Both the position numbers and the translations under genes were made by a program. Positions 1 to 12,500 of a stretch of DNA of 64,000 nucleotides are shown in pieces. Every line of letters starts with the position of its first letter. The stretch's first letter is position 1. This stretch comes from Fusobacterium sp. Lineage in GTDB: Bacteria > Fusobacteriota > Fusobacteriia > Fusobacteriales > Fusobacteriaceae. The notes under the pieces were generated by a model. That model was not told the origin of the DNA. It did not search any database and was given only the letters and a program-made list of their open reading frames with translations. The stretch spans positions 1 through 64,000 of the forward strand of contig NZ_JAWDXO010000004.1 in NCBI RefSeq assembly GCF_032477075.1. The letters are read 5' to 3'.

Positions 1-333
1 TCCATTATCTAAATATTGATATGACAAAAATACCTGTGTACTATTGAATGTTGGTTTAGAGTAAAAATCTCCCTTTCTTACAAGTTCCACAAAATCTGAA
101 TTATATTCTTTTATCAGTCTTTCATTTTCTGCTATTTTGCTTTTTATTTCTTCGCGCTCTGTCTGTATCTTAGTTAAAAGATCTCCTTTAGTTTCCTGTA
201 TTTCCTCTGCTGTTATTCCTGCTCCAAAAGATATTCCTCCTGTTATCATGAAGGCTATCAAAAGTGAAAGAGAATAACTGACTTTTCTTTTTAAAAATCT
301 TTTTAGAGATTTTTCAATATCACCTTTTCTCAC
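1..333 (-). CDS. Autotransporter-type surface protein, N-terminal part (runs off the window)
   Basis: The reading frame starts with GTG at 333, behind the ribosome site GGGGGAAG, and is open to base 1. Only the first 111 codons are visible. The N-terminus (VRKGDIEKSLKRFLKRK, then a hydrophobic stretch ending near ISFGAG) matches the charged extension plus signal peptide found on large Fusobacterium autotransporters, and closely resembles the start of the 3298-residue gene at 3519-13415. After the signal comes a charged, helix-prone stretch rich in E, K and I. The fadA-like stop codon lies only 17 bp upstream, so the two genes are probably one operon. The passenger and barrel lie outside the window, so the ligand cannot be guessed. 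Confidence 0.8.
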   Translation of the reverse strand, partial: MRKGDIEKSLKRFLKRKVSYSLSLLIAFMITGGISFGAGITAEEIQETKGDLLTKIQTEREEIKSKIAENERLIKEYNSDFVELVRKGDFYSKPTFNSTQVFLSYQYLDNG

Positions 334-350
334 AAATCTTCCCCCTTTAT

Positions 351-932
351 TTAATTTCCTGCTCTTACTTTTTGTTCCATTTTATCTAGTCTACTCAAGT
401 ATTCATTAAGCTTCTCATTTTCAAGTAAAAGAAGTTCAATCTCATTATTGTTAGTTTTGAACTTATCATATACTTCATCAAATTTTTGACTTAAAAATAC
501 TCTGTTTTCATCTGTTTCCATCCCCAAAACTTCTTCAAGTTTCATGATTTCTTCTTCTTCCATCTTTAGGAAAGCCATTCTTTCCTTACCTATTTCAAAA
601 GCTGCTCCTGCTGCTGCAATTCTTGATTCAGGAGTATTTTCACTTCTGAATACTTTCTCTTCAAGAGATTCATTCATATCTCTTCTGATGTCCTCAATTA
701 TTTTCTTTCCTTTTTTCTCTTCTGCCTTTTCAGCAGCAATTCTAGCTTTTTCTTCAGCTTCTCTTGCTTTTTCTGCATCTTCAATAGCTTTTTGTTTTGC
801 TCTCTCTTCAGCCTGTATTTCTCTTCTTATCTGTTCAAGAACCTTTTTTCCTTCTTTTTCACTTACTTCTTGTGAATAAAGTGCTGTTGTTAAACAAGAT
901 ATTAAAAGAAATATCCCCAAAATTCTCTTCAT
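351..932 (-). CDS. FadA-family adhesin-like coiled-coil protein
   Basis: This is a 193-residue secreted protein. I chose ATG 932 because TTAAGGAGG lies just upstream; an earlier in-frame ATG at 995 has no such site. Residues 1-20 form a signal peptide (MKRILGIFLLISCLTTALYS). The rest is almost entirely alpha-helical and charged, with long E/K/A/R heptad-like runs, and ends in RAGN, the ending of FadA adhesins. FadA of F. nucleatum is about 129 residues and binds host cadherins; this one is longer and has an extra E/K/A-rich segment at residues 35-85, so host binding is only inferred. It is followed after 17 bp by an autotransporter gene, a pairing known in fusobacteria. A broken second copy lies at 2741-3013. 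Confidence 0.8.
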   Translation of the reverse strand: MKRILGIFLLISCLTTALYSQEVSEKEGKKVLEQIRREIQAEERAKQKAIEDAEKAREAEEKARIAAEKAEEKKGKKIIEDIRRDMNESLEEKVFRSENTPESRIAAAGAAFEIGKERMAFLKMEEEEIMKLEEVLGMETDENRVFLSQKFDEVYDKFKTNNNEIELLLLENEKLNEYLSRLDKMEQKVRAGN

Positions 933-1083
933 AATTTCTTTCCTCCTTAAGATTAAACTCCATTTTTTATTATTATTTTCTTTCAAAAATGACAAACAAA
1001 TATTTTAAAAACATGATTTTAAAAAGGTAACCATATCATTTTTATTAAAACAAATTGGTTAACATACGCCCTTATTTAACATA

Positions 1084-1112
1084 ATTATAACATAATTGTT
1101 TTTTACACACAA
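1084..1112 (-). promoter_or_regulatory. Sigma-70 promoter for the fadA-like operon
   Basis: On the minus strand TTGTGT (1112-1107) and TATAAT (1089-1084) are separated by exactly 17 bp. The implied transcript starts near 1077, leaving a leader of about 145 nt before ATG 932. Confidence 0.55.
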
Positions 1113-1141
1113 TTAAAAATTAAATATATGCATGATAATTG

Positions 1142-1169
1142 TTGACATTAAAATAAATAAAAGTATAAA
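1142..1169 (+). promoter_or_regulatory. Possible plus-strand promoter
   Basis: TTGACA (1142-1147) and TATAAA (1164-1169) are 16 bp apart. The only plus-strand gene downstream is the broken outer-membrane lipoprotein gene at 1722, about 550 bp away, so its target is unclear. Confidence 0.3.
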
Positions 1170-1721
1170 TGTATGTTTAAATGTAGATTTTAATTTTTTT
1201 ATAATTAAAAACATTTAATATTCTTTGAAAGTTTTATACAATGAAAATAAATAAATAAAAATCCATTTTTTGAGAATTTTGATAACTTTAAAATATTCAA
1301 TTAAATATTTCATTCCTTTACATATACAATTACTAATTGTAATTTTATTCCCTCTAAAATATAATCTATTTAAATTATAAAAAAATAAAGGTATTTAATC
1401 AGACAAATTGTATTCAATGAATGAGATTATTAATTCAAAAAATAAAAATAATTTTCGTCATACAATAAAAAATTAAAAGAACATAATAAAAAATTATTAA
1501 ATTATAAAAAAGAAAAGGAATATTTAATTAAAATATAGATTAAAGGGTTTTTATTGAATGTTTATTTTAATATTTAGAGAAGGAAAAAATTTCTTCTTTT
1601 TTTGATAGAATAAAAAAAATCTAATTAGGATGGTATATTAAAAATTATAAAATATATTCTAGCTTTTCCTTAATCTCAACAATTAAATTTTATTTTGAAT
1701 TAAAAAACAGAAGGTCACCTC

Positions 1722-2745
1722 ATGGGAAAAAAATTAAAAAAATATTTTACTATGTACCAATAATTCTACTGACTGTTTCTTGTAGTAACTCGCAAGCAAC
1801 AGTATCAGAAAAATTTTCTGAATCTAAGCAACAGAAATGGACAGAATTATCAACAAAATATGAAAATTCATATTTTGATAATAAAATTCAAAAAAATATT
1901 TCTTTAGAAGTATTATCTAATTGGTGGTTAGTTTTAGAAGATGAAACTCTCACACAACTTATAAATTTATCTTTAAGCAATAATAAAAATTTGCAAGAAG
2001 TGTGGACAAAAGTTACTGAAGCCAGAGCTGCGTTAGGAATAAGCAAAGCTGAACTACTTCCATGGCTTGATAGTAATAATGGCTGGGAAAGAAAACAAAC
2101 ATCTGATAATTCTCCTAATCAAAGTGGAATTGCTAATGTCTATAAATTAGGAATAGATGCTTCATGGGAAATTGATATTTTTGGTGGAAATCGGTATAAA
2201 GTAGATGCTACAACAGCTGATTTACAAACACAGCATGCTCAACTTCATGCAGCATGGGTCACTTTGACATCAGAGGTAGCAATCAATTACTTATCTTTAA
2301 GAACTTTACAAGAACGATTATCAATAGCTGAAGCCAATCTAAGTTTACAAGAGAATACAGTTCAGTTATTACAGTCAAAATATAATAATGGACTAATAGA
2401 TGGATTAGGGCTAAATCAAGCTAAGTATACAGCAAGTCAAACTAAGTCTACCATTCCTACTATAAAAATAAGTATAGAGGAAACACTAAATAATTTAGCA
2501 GTACTTACAGGACAACTGTCAGGAAGTCTTGAAAAAATTCTAATAGAAAAAAAGCTCTTCCAAATATTGATGAAATGATCTATGTTGGAATTCCTGCTGA
2601 AGCTTTAAGACAAAGACCTGACATACAAGCAGCTGAATACCAATTGGAAGCTCAAATTGCTCGTACAAAATCAGCAAGAGCTGATCTAAAACCAAAATTA
2701 ATATTGTTTGGTTCAATAGGCTTAGAAAGTGTCAGTAGTGTTTTC
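1722..2745 (+). pseudogene. RND efflux outer-membrane lipoprotein (NodT/OprM type), frameshifted and truncated
   Basis: The remains encode a TolC-like outer-membrane channel lipoprotein. ATG 1722 is followed by two A7 tracts (1727-1733 and 1736-1742); adding one A to the second gives a perfect lipoprotein signal (MGKKLKKIFYYVPIILLTVSC). As sequenced, the start is out of frame with the body. The body runs from about 1744 to 2553 with family features such as SWEIDIFGGNRYKVDA and helical coiled-coil segments. A second shift at the A7 tract 2547-2553 moves the frame to the conserved IPAEALRQRPDIQAAEYQLE stretch. The frame then collides with a reversed fadA-like fragment near 2741, after GSIGLES, so roughly the last quarter of the protein is missing. 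No adaptor or pump gene is adjacent. Clearly non-functional if the sequence is right. Confidence 0.8.
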
Positions 2746-3013
2746 ACTTCTAAATACTTTTTCCTCAAGAGATTCATTTAAGTCTCTTCTAATATCTTCA
2801 ATTATTTTTTTCCTTTTTTCTCTTCTGCCTTTTTAGCAGCAATTCTTACTTTTTCAGCATCTTCAATGGCTTTTTGCTTTGCTTTTTCTTCAGACTGTAT
2901 CTCTCTTCTTATCTGTTCAAGAACTTTTTTCCCTCTTTTTCACTTATCTCTTGTGAATAAAGTGTTGTTGTCAGACAAGATAATAAAAGAAATATTCCCA
3001 AAATTTTCTTCAT
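2741..3013 (-). pseudogene. Degenerate 5' copy of the fadA-like adhesin gene
   Basis: Read on the minus strand from ATG 3013, behind TTAAGGAGG, this stretch repeats the first part of the fadA-like gene at 351-932 almost word for word: the signal peptide MKKILGIFLLLSCLTTTLYS, then QEISEKEGKK. A one-base loss (AAGGTTCTT in the intact copy, AAGTTCTT here) causes a stop around codon 36. There is also a 21-bp deletion and a further one-base loss in a T-run. The copy ends where the truncated efflux gene begins (about 2741). Similarity continues into the upstream DNA to about 3130, so the duplication included the leader. Confidence 0.85.
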
Positions 3014-3045
3014 ATTTCTTTCCTCCTTAAGAATAAATTTTATTT

Positions 3046-3400
3046 TTTAACTTTAATTTAAAATAGTAAAAAATCCTCCTTTCTCATATAATATGACTAA
3101 CAAATATTCTGAAATCGTGATTTAAAAAAGATAATATAATTAAATTTTAAAAAAATAATTAGTTGACATATTATATATACAATCAAATTATATAATTTTA
3201 ATAGTTGACATAAAGATAAAAAAATATCAAATATATCTATAATATTAAATTATAAATTTTTATATAATTAAAGATAATAATAATTCATTAAATTTTATGT
3301 TCTTTACTATATTGCATTAAAAAAATCATAAAATAAATTTTCTAGAATAATAAAAAATTTTAAATAAGATAAAAAACCAAAAGTAATCTTTACAAAAAAA
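3046..3400. other. Non-coding remnant leader of the broken fadA copy
   Basis: The part next to the pseudogene resembles the leader of the intact copy (for example the GACAAACAAATATT / GACTAACAAATATT pair). No other gene is visible. Confidence 0.4.
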
Positions 3401-3446
3401 ATAAGTTACAAAGAAAATGAATTTCCTTTGCAACTTATCTCTTTTT
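3392..3446. terminator. Bidirectional terminator
   Basis: Near-perfect arms ATAAGTTACAAAGAAA (3401-3416) and TTTCCTTTGCAACTTAT (3422-3438) are flanked by A7 on the left and TCTCTTTTTT on the right. It follows the stop of the 3298-residue autotransporter on the minus strand. Confidence 0.7.
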
Positions 3447-3518
3447 TATCTATATAATTGTATTAATTCTTGGTATACTTCAAAAGTAAATATAAATATT
3501 TTATATAAAATATCTCAA

Positions 3519-6500
3519 TTAAAATTTATAATTAAATCTTACTCCATATCTTATTGAAGTATCTTTTCTATGCTGCTCATTTGCTGCCTCTACTTCAAAT
3601 GTTACCCCCATATGGTTTTCTTTTTCTATTGCTATTCCTATTTTTCCTATTACTGCTCCTTTTTTCTTTTCTGGTGTTATCAGGCTGTAATATCCTTCAT
3701 CTCCATTTTTTAATTTTGCTTTGTTTCCATCATAGTTATCTCCTAATTCATAGGCATATTTTACATCTCCTATTACTCTTACTGATACCTGCTCTTTTGC
3801 GTATATCCTTTGTTTTCCTTTCAATCCTATTCCTACTTCTGCGCTTAAGTAATCATTATCTTTTACTCTTACTTCAAGCCCTCCCTTACTTCCTGCTTTT
3901 TCTGTAAAGCTTCCTACTTTTCCATATTCAAGATTCAGTTCTCCATATACATTTAATTCTTTCTCTGTATCTTTATGTATTACTTTATTTAATTTATTAT
4001 CTAAACTTACTGAATATGTATTGTATTCTCCCTTATTTTCATAAGCTTTATGCAATGCAAGCTTTCTCTTTGCTATATGTCTGTCATAACCAAGTTCTGC
4101 TCTTGTTAACCATGACACCTTATGTTCTTCACTTAAATTTTTTACCCTATGTACCCCTGCTCTCAATGAATATACATCCTCTTTAGAACCTCCATCATCT
4201 TTAAACTTAAATTTTGAACCTGCAAATCCTAATGTATATCCATATTTATCTCCTGTTTCACTATCTTCTTTTTCCTTCATGTACATAAGTCCTATTACTT
4301 TATAATCATAATCGTCTATTCCTGTTGTCCCATCTTTATAGTTCCCATCTGTATATATCACACTAAATTTATTACTGTCATCTGTAAAGTTATTTGATGA
4401 CTCCATCTCATAAAATGAATTATCAAAAGCTCTATTTATATCCTGCATTCTTCTTTGAATAGTTGCATAGATATCTCCTCTTGTCTGAGCTATCTTTCTC
4501 TCTGTTTCCACAGCAAAGTTTTCCTCAGGAAGTCCATCTAAATAAGAGTTTAATCCTTTTAATATATCTGCATCTCTTCCTATTCCATTACTGTTTCTCA
4601 AAATATTATCAAGACCTTTATCCAAAGCATCATATTGACTTCCAATAGTTAAATCTGCATATGGTACTTTAGCTATAACTAAATCTCCTTTATCAGTTAT
4701 CTTTGATACAAACATTGGAGATGTTACTGCTGATAGTTTATTTCCATCTACTGTTCCACTGGCAGTATTTACAAAACCTTTTATTTCATATGAAATTCCA
4801 TTTCCTGTAAGAGCAAAATTTGGCAGTATTTTTACTTCTCCTGTTATATTTGAAGCATTGAACAGGGGAGTTTTTGTTGTAACATCTACATATGCACCTT
4901 TTACTACTATTGAACTTAGTGTTGTTAATGTTCCACCTATAGCTACATATTTATCATTAATATATATAGTTCCATCTGGTTTTATAACAACACTTCCTAA
5001 ATTCTCACTTGTCTCAGAAGTACTGATTGGAGTTCCACTACCTGTTACATTTATTGTTCCAGAATTTACTAAAGTTCCTTTTCCTTCCACTCCTATACCA
5101 TTATTTACATTTATTGTTCCTGTATTAGTTATAGCAGCTCCGCTTCCCACATATATTCCTGTTCCTTTATCAACATTCACTGTCCCACTATTAAAAATAG
5201 TTCCACCATTATATGCTGCCATTCCAAGAGATGAAACTCCTGATGATGAAAGACCACTTCCAAGATTAATTGTTCCCTTATTTTCTGCTGTTCCTTTATT
5301 TTGAACCAGTATTCCTATTCCACCATTATCAATGTTGATTATTCCTTCATTTATAAATGATGTTCCTAGACCTGTTACATAAACACCTACTGAATGTTCA
5401 TAGTTTACAGTTATATTTCCTGATGTAGTATTCAGTCCTGTACTTCCTCCTGCCAAATAAATGCCAACTGAATTTTCATGTTTTTCAAGATTTGAAGGAT
5501 CCCCATTAGTATTTGTAGCTCCAACTTTAATATTTCCGAAGTTATTTACCTTATTATTTCCTTCAGAGAATATCCCTATTGCTGATGTTCCTAAAGTCAT
5601 GTCAGCATTATTATTAATAGTTATTGAATCTAAAGCTTTAGCAGTTGCTGCTGTTTGCTGTTGAGCATATATCCCATATCCGCTGATACCTATATTCCAA
5701 TCTCCAGACACAGTTATTATTCCTGTTCCCCCTATTTTGTATATTCCTGCTGAGGCAGCAGTATTTTTATCTGCAATGTCAATATTTCCAGAGTAATTTA
5801 TATTTCCAGTTCCAAGACTTAAAATACCAATACTTGAATCAGAACCTATATCCATATTACCATTTACAGAAGAGTCTACATTTTCAGTATATACCCCTAC
5901 TGAATTTTCAGAAGATATTGCTATTTTATTATTCATCACCAGTTTAACTTCACTATCTCCAGAAGCAAATATTCCAACTCCATGTTTTCCTACAGACATA
6001 TCACTTCCAGTTTGTGTTATGGTACTTCCTGTTTCTAATTTTTCAGCATATACTCCTATTCCATAATTTCCCACTGTTAAAGATCCTGTTCCTTTATATA
6101 CTCCTGTTTTCAAATAACTACCTATTGAAGATTTTTTCAACTCATTATCTTCTGATGAATTGCCGATTAATATATCACCATTAACTGTTATACTGCTGTT
6201 TTCTCCATAATTTCCTATATTATTATCTCCATTAACTGTTATATCTCCTCCTACTGTCAATGTTGAATTTCCTTTGGCTGCTAAACCTATTTTATGACTT
6301 CCTACATTCCCAATAGTAAATCCATAAGGCGTTACTCCAGTTGAATTATTCATCATCATTCCAATTGTATAATCTCCTGTATCAGTAATTGTAGGAGCTG
6401 TTCCTATAAGTGGTACACTGTCATAATATACACCTATTGAATATCTGTCCTCTCTTCCTGAGTGAATATCAATTGTTGTAGTTCCAAAAGATGGAACTAT

Positions 6501-9500
6501 CTCTTTTACATAAATTCCTATTCCTCCATCTTGAACAGTTATTGAAGAATTGCTGGCATTAATACTTCCTCCATCAGCAACTATTCCTATCTGATTTTTT
6601 ACTAAAAGATTTCCTGTAAAATTAATTCCTGCTCCTTCAGAATATACATATATTCCATTATCTCCTACTGATACTTTTCCAATATCTCCTATATTTACTG
6701 TTGTTGCAGCAGTTTCAGCATATATCCCTATTCCATTTATTCCAGCTGATATTTGAGCTGCAGGGTCAATAGTCAAAGTAGTTCCTAATGAAACTGCTAT
6801 TCCTACAGAGTTTCTAGTATCACTTCTATCTCCTACTGATATATTTCCATTTACTGTTGCATTAGTTCCATAAACTGCTATTACCCCTATACTTTCATCT
6901 CCTAATGCTATAGTTCCCAGATTTATATTTCCTGCTGTTCCCTCAAGAACTACTCCTGTATTTCCTGCTGTTGCAGAGTTTATATTATTTGTTGTGAAGC
7001 CATCTGTTGCCCCTTTAATATATACTCCTATTCCATCTACACCTATTAAATTAATATTATCATTTTGTATAGAAACAGGTGTTGTTCCAGCATTTGTATA
7101 TATTCCTATTCCATATGAACCTACTGTTATATTTCCACTGTTAACTATATCAGCCACTTCTGAATAGATTCCTATTGCAAGGTTATTATTTGAAGATTGT
7201 CCTGATGAAGTAATAGTTCCAGTATTTATTATATTTACACCAAATGTTGGAGATGTTGGTCCTACAATTGCTGCTAGCCCTATCCCTCCAAAGAATACAT
7301 TTATAACTCCTGTATTTGTTATATTTTGAGGACTAAGCATTGAATTGTCATATTCTCCTAAGAGTCCAGCAGTTTTTTCTCCTACTGAAAAGTTACCTGT
7401 AGAGTACCAGCTTCCATTTTTGGCTACACCAAAAGATCCCATTCCATTAATAACAGCATTGTTTCCTACAGTCATATTTCCACCATTATTAAATATTCCT
7501 ATTCCACCATTTGCACCAAAATTGAAGATCAGATTTCCTCCTAAAGCCAGATTTGCTGTTCCTTCATCAATATATATTCCAGTTCCACCATTTATATCAA
7601 TGGTTGTATTTCCTGCTGTTAAAGATGCATATTTAGGAACATATATCCCTACTCCATTTTCAGTTTTTAAATGACCATTGAATGCAAGTGTAACACCTGA
7701 TGGTATTCCAGTATCATTTCCTAAATATACACCAATGCCATCTTTAGCATCTATATTTACATTACTTAACGAAGTTATTCCTACTGTATCTTTATAAAAA
7801 ATTCCTATTGGAATCCTTGAATTTTCTACTCCTGTTATAACTGTAATTCCATCTAGGATTACTGTATTATCCAGTACATATACTCCAATAGAATCATCAT
7901 CAACAGTTACATTTCCAGATATAACTGTATTATCTTTAGCTGCAACTCCTATCACTCCTGTTCCTGCAGTAATTACTGCAAAATCAATTTCTGCATTTTC
8001 TCCATATATTCCAACTCCCCCTGAACCTATATTTAAAGCCCCTGCAATTATTTTATTAGTTCCAGTATCTTTAAGATACATTCCTATCTTACCTGCTGAT
8101 ATTGTTCCTCCAGTTCCATTAAAATTGTTGGCAACACCATCTACATATACTCCTGTTCCTGTAGCAGCTGATATTGTTCCTGCATTTCTACCTGAACTTG
8201 CTCCTGCTCCTCCTACATACATTCCAAGGTTAGCACCTGCTGTTATTGTTCCTCCTGAAGCATTTTCCGCTGCTGCTGTTTTTCCAACTTTAGCTTCAGC
8301 TGCCATACCTACAACTGATGTAGTAGGTGTACTTGCAACACCATTCATTACAATAGCTCCAGAGTTAATTCCTCTCCCTTCTTCTACATATATTCCTATA
8401 CTATCATTATCATTCATAGTGATAGTTCCTGATGAAGTAAGTTGAGACCCTCCTCCTGCATATGAAGCAATATTTCCTGTTCTTCCTGAAGTAGATGTAA
8501 TATTAGTATTATTTGCCATAGTTATTCCATCTGCTGCATATATTCCTATACTATCATTACCTATAAGGTTGATAGCTGATCCATTTGTTACAGTGCTGCT
8601 AGATGTACCCTTACTATAGTATAATCCTATATTTTTAGTTCCAGTAGCTGTATTATTTACAGTTATAGCTCCTCCAGATGCATAAGCTCCATTAGTAAGA
8701 TACATTCCTGTTCCTTTACCAAGATCAGTATTAAGAGCAAGTCCTCCTGAACCTACAGTTACTGCTCCTCCATTTGCATATACTCCTACTGCTCCTACCA
8801 CTGTTGCTCCTCTTGCTGTTGCAGTTCCTGATATAGTAGAAGCACTCTCAATGAAAGTTCCTATAGTCTTTTCTCCTGTTGCTGTTATGTTTACATTTAG
8901 ATTATTATTTCCTTTAGAGTAGATACCCACAGCTTCATTTATAACATTCAGCTGTCCTGTTGTATTACTCATAAATGTACTTCCAGTTCCAGCATTTTCA
9001 AGATAGATTCCAACTGTTTTATTTCCAGGAGTCGTTGCTGGTGTCATTCCATTTACAGTCATTACTCTGCCAGCGTCTATCTCTACTGTGGCACCCTTTC
9101 CATATATAAACATATTTTTATTTTCATTATTTTGAGCAAAAGATATATTATTTTTTATTTTAACAACTGCATTTTCTGCATAAGTTCCAATACTTGTATT
9201 TCCAATGAAAGCTATATTGTTCCCATTTATTTCTGCAGTAGCTCCATCTTTTATATATATCCCCTTTGCTCCATTTACATTTAAATTAATAATTCCATTA
9301 TTTAAAACTTTTGTATTAGTTCCTTCACCATAAATAGCTGTTTGTGTTAAATCATTTAGATTTATTACTCCAGTAGTGTCATTAACAAGATTCCCTCTTT
9401 TTGAGTACATTCCAATTGCTCCTGTTTTTGAAGCAACAAGATTAATATTACTTTTATTAGTTCCAGTATTAGCAGTACTTCCTTTTACAAATATTCCTAC

Positions 9501-12500
9501 TCCATCCTGTCCAATATCTAAAGTTCCAGTTGAAACAACACTCATATCTTCTACATATACAGCAATTCCTTTATTAAAAGCTGAAGCATCAATAGCCATA
9601 TTTATATTTTTAGTTTCTGTTCCTGTTCCTTTGTATAAAATACCTGCTCTAATTGTATTTCCTACTCCATTTGAAGTTAATGTTACAGATGTTGCTGTAA
9701 TATCTGATTTTCCATCTGTCATTACTCCAACTGCATCATCTCCAAGATCTAAAGTTCCTAGATTTGTTATCTCTGTTCCTTCTTTAGCATATATTGCTAC
9801 TCCACCATCTCCTACAGATATTGTTCCTAGATTTGAAATTGTAGCTTTCTCTCCATATATTCCTATAGCAGCATTTGAAGCTGTTGAGTCTCCAACTGTT
9901 ATTATTCCTGCTGCTGTATTTGTTATAGCAGTGTCTGCTTTTGTTCCTAAAGCATTATTATTATCTGCATAGATACCAACTGTTCCTGTTCCATCAAGAG
10001 TTATATTTTTGCTGTTAGTTATATTTACTTTTCCTTGATCAGCAAAGATACCACCAGTTCCAAACTCACCAACAATAGGTGTTCCTACAGGTTTTTCTCT
10101 GTATGCCATTCCTAAAATACCTATAGATTGATTTCCACCTACTGTTATATCTCCAGCATTCGATATTGTACTTCCATTCACTGCATAAACTCCAACAGCT
10201 TTGCTATTTACAACATTTCCTCCGCCAGTTACTTTTTCTACTTCTACACTGGCTCCATTTGCTATATCTATTTTACCAAAATTCATATACAGTCCAATTG
10301 CTCCATTTCCAGCATCTGTTCTGTCTGCTATTACTTTAGAGTTAGCCAGTAAATTGATTTGTGCATCTGTTGCACTTGTTGCTGATGTACTTGAGTTCAT
10401 TTCCAATCCTACCACTTGATTATTGAAATATGTTCCAGCATAGGCTGTATCAGTTGAACCAGTTACTGTAATACCAGCATTAACTGTGAGATTAAGCCTT
10501 TGTCCTAAAAATCTTCTGGAATAAAAATATCCATCACTAGTATCATTTTGATTATATTTATCCATGTTTGCATCAAATGTAAGATTTCCTCCATCTACAG
10601 TTGCTATTTTATATTTATTAAATGTAGTTACTCCATCAAATCCATCTACAACATTAATTCCTGTTCCCAAACTATTTAAAATTAGTGTTTTTAAATTACT
10701 AGTTATAAGCCCTGTTGTATTTTTCAAATTTGCTACTGTAGCCTCATCTGACATCATTGTTATTGTTGTATTATTCAACGTTACTTTAGGAGAAAGTAAA
10801 TCAAGTTCTACTCCCGTTGCCTTCCCAGCAAGAACCAAATTAGCATCTGATAAATTTATTGTTCCTGCTCCATCAGAATATGCAGCATATCCATTTCCTG
10901 AATATTTTAGCTCTGCTCCTTGTAAATCTATATGAGTAGAAGTACCAGAAGAAGCTACTCCTGCTGCACTTTCCTTTGCATCTATTTTAACTCCTTGAAG
11001 ATTTACTGTTGCTCCATTTTCTGCATATATTGCTATACCTTTAGTTTTAGTATTTGTAATATCATCCACTGATATAGTTAAATTGCTTCCAATAGTCGAA
11101 TTTATTATTCCAGCATCACTGTATATTCCAGTTGCCCCATTAGAAGTATTTACACTTACAATTCCTCCTGTAATATTTACAGTTCCATTTTTATTGAACA
11201 GTACCCCACTCTCTTGTCCATCAGCACTCAGTGTCCCTGCTGTTATATCAAAAGTTCCTAGATTATATATCCCTGTTCCTTTATTTCCAGTATAACTTAT
11301 ATTACCACTATTAACTCCAGAGTTTCCAGTAGCTACAGCTATTCCAATGCTTTGATCTCCACCAAGAATTATAGTTCCTCTATTTTGAACTTTGGCCCCT
11401 GTTGAACTTAAAAAATCTCCTGCTGATAAAACATAGAACTGATCCATATCAGCTGATATAATTCGTCCTGTATTTAGTGTCACTGTTCCTGTATCCCCAG
11501 CCTGCATAACACTATTTTTTATCCCTGCAGCTGTTAGTGTTAAATTTTTATCTAAAATTATCTCATTTATATCACTTCTGATAAGAGTACTTTGAGTTGC
11601 TGTTGGAAGAAAATCAAAAGTATTTCCTAATTTTGTGCTGTCTAAAACTATGGCTGTGTTATTTGTTGCAGAAGTATTGCTGTTTCTCAAAAATCCTATA
11701 TTTTGGCTTCCTCCTACCTGTATTTGCATACCTGAAGCATTAGAAATAGGATCTCCTGTTGACATTCCTTCAGCTATAGAAATACCAACATTCTGACTTC
11801 CTCTTACTTTTATTATTCCATTTGAACCATTGAAAGTAGTCATATCATAGTATTGATTTCCATAATACTTTTGCCTGTATCCATAACTTTGCTGCCCATC
11901 TATCTCTATATTTCCCAGATAAACATCTGAATTTGGTCCTCTTAAATTTGCAGTATTATGTACACGGTAATAACCAAAATCTATTCCTATACTTTTATAT
12001 GCTCCTGCACTTATTTTTATAATCCCATCATTTCTAGTTTGAGGTCTTTTTCTAAAATAAGAATTCTGATTGTTATTAATATATTCTGTATCTATCATTA
12101 TTCCTATCATATTGTATCCCTCATGGAGATCAATAGTTCCAGAGTTTTTCAATATAGATGTTGTATTTCCGTTGGTATTATTAGGAATATTGGTAGTCCC
12201 ACTTGGTCCACCTGCTAATAATTGATGCTCAAATCCAAGTATTCCTCCATTGCTTCCTGAACTTACTCCATACAGTGTTAAAGTTCCTTTAAAATCAAAT
12301 GTTTTGTCTGCTGAAGAAGACCTCCCTACTTCATACGGATTTAAACTGACAAACATAGGAAATCTTGTAGTAGCAGTTGATTTCATTGTATAATTTCCTG
12401 TCACATCCACATTATGATCTGATACATCACTTATAAAAGTATTGAATGCTGAAAATGTATAAGAAGAATTAGAAGGAAGATTTGAATTTCCTCCTGCAGT

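Larger units (their letters stand above)
996..1721. other. Non-coding AT-rich stretch
   Basis: Apart from the promoters listed separately I see no gene here. There are many short A and T runs and no frame longer than a few dozen codons with a ribosome site. Confidence 0.5.
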
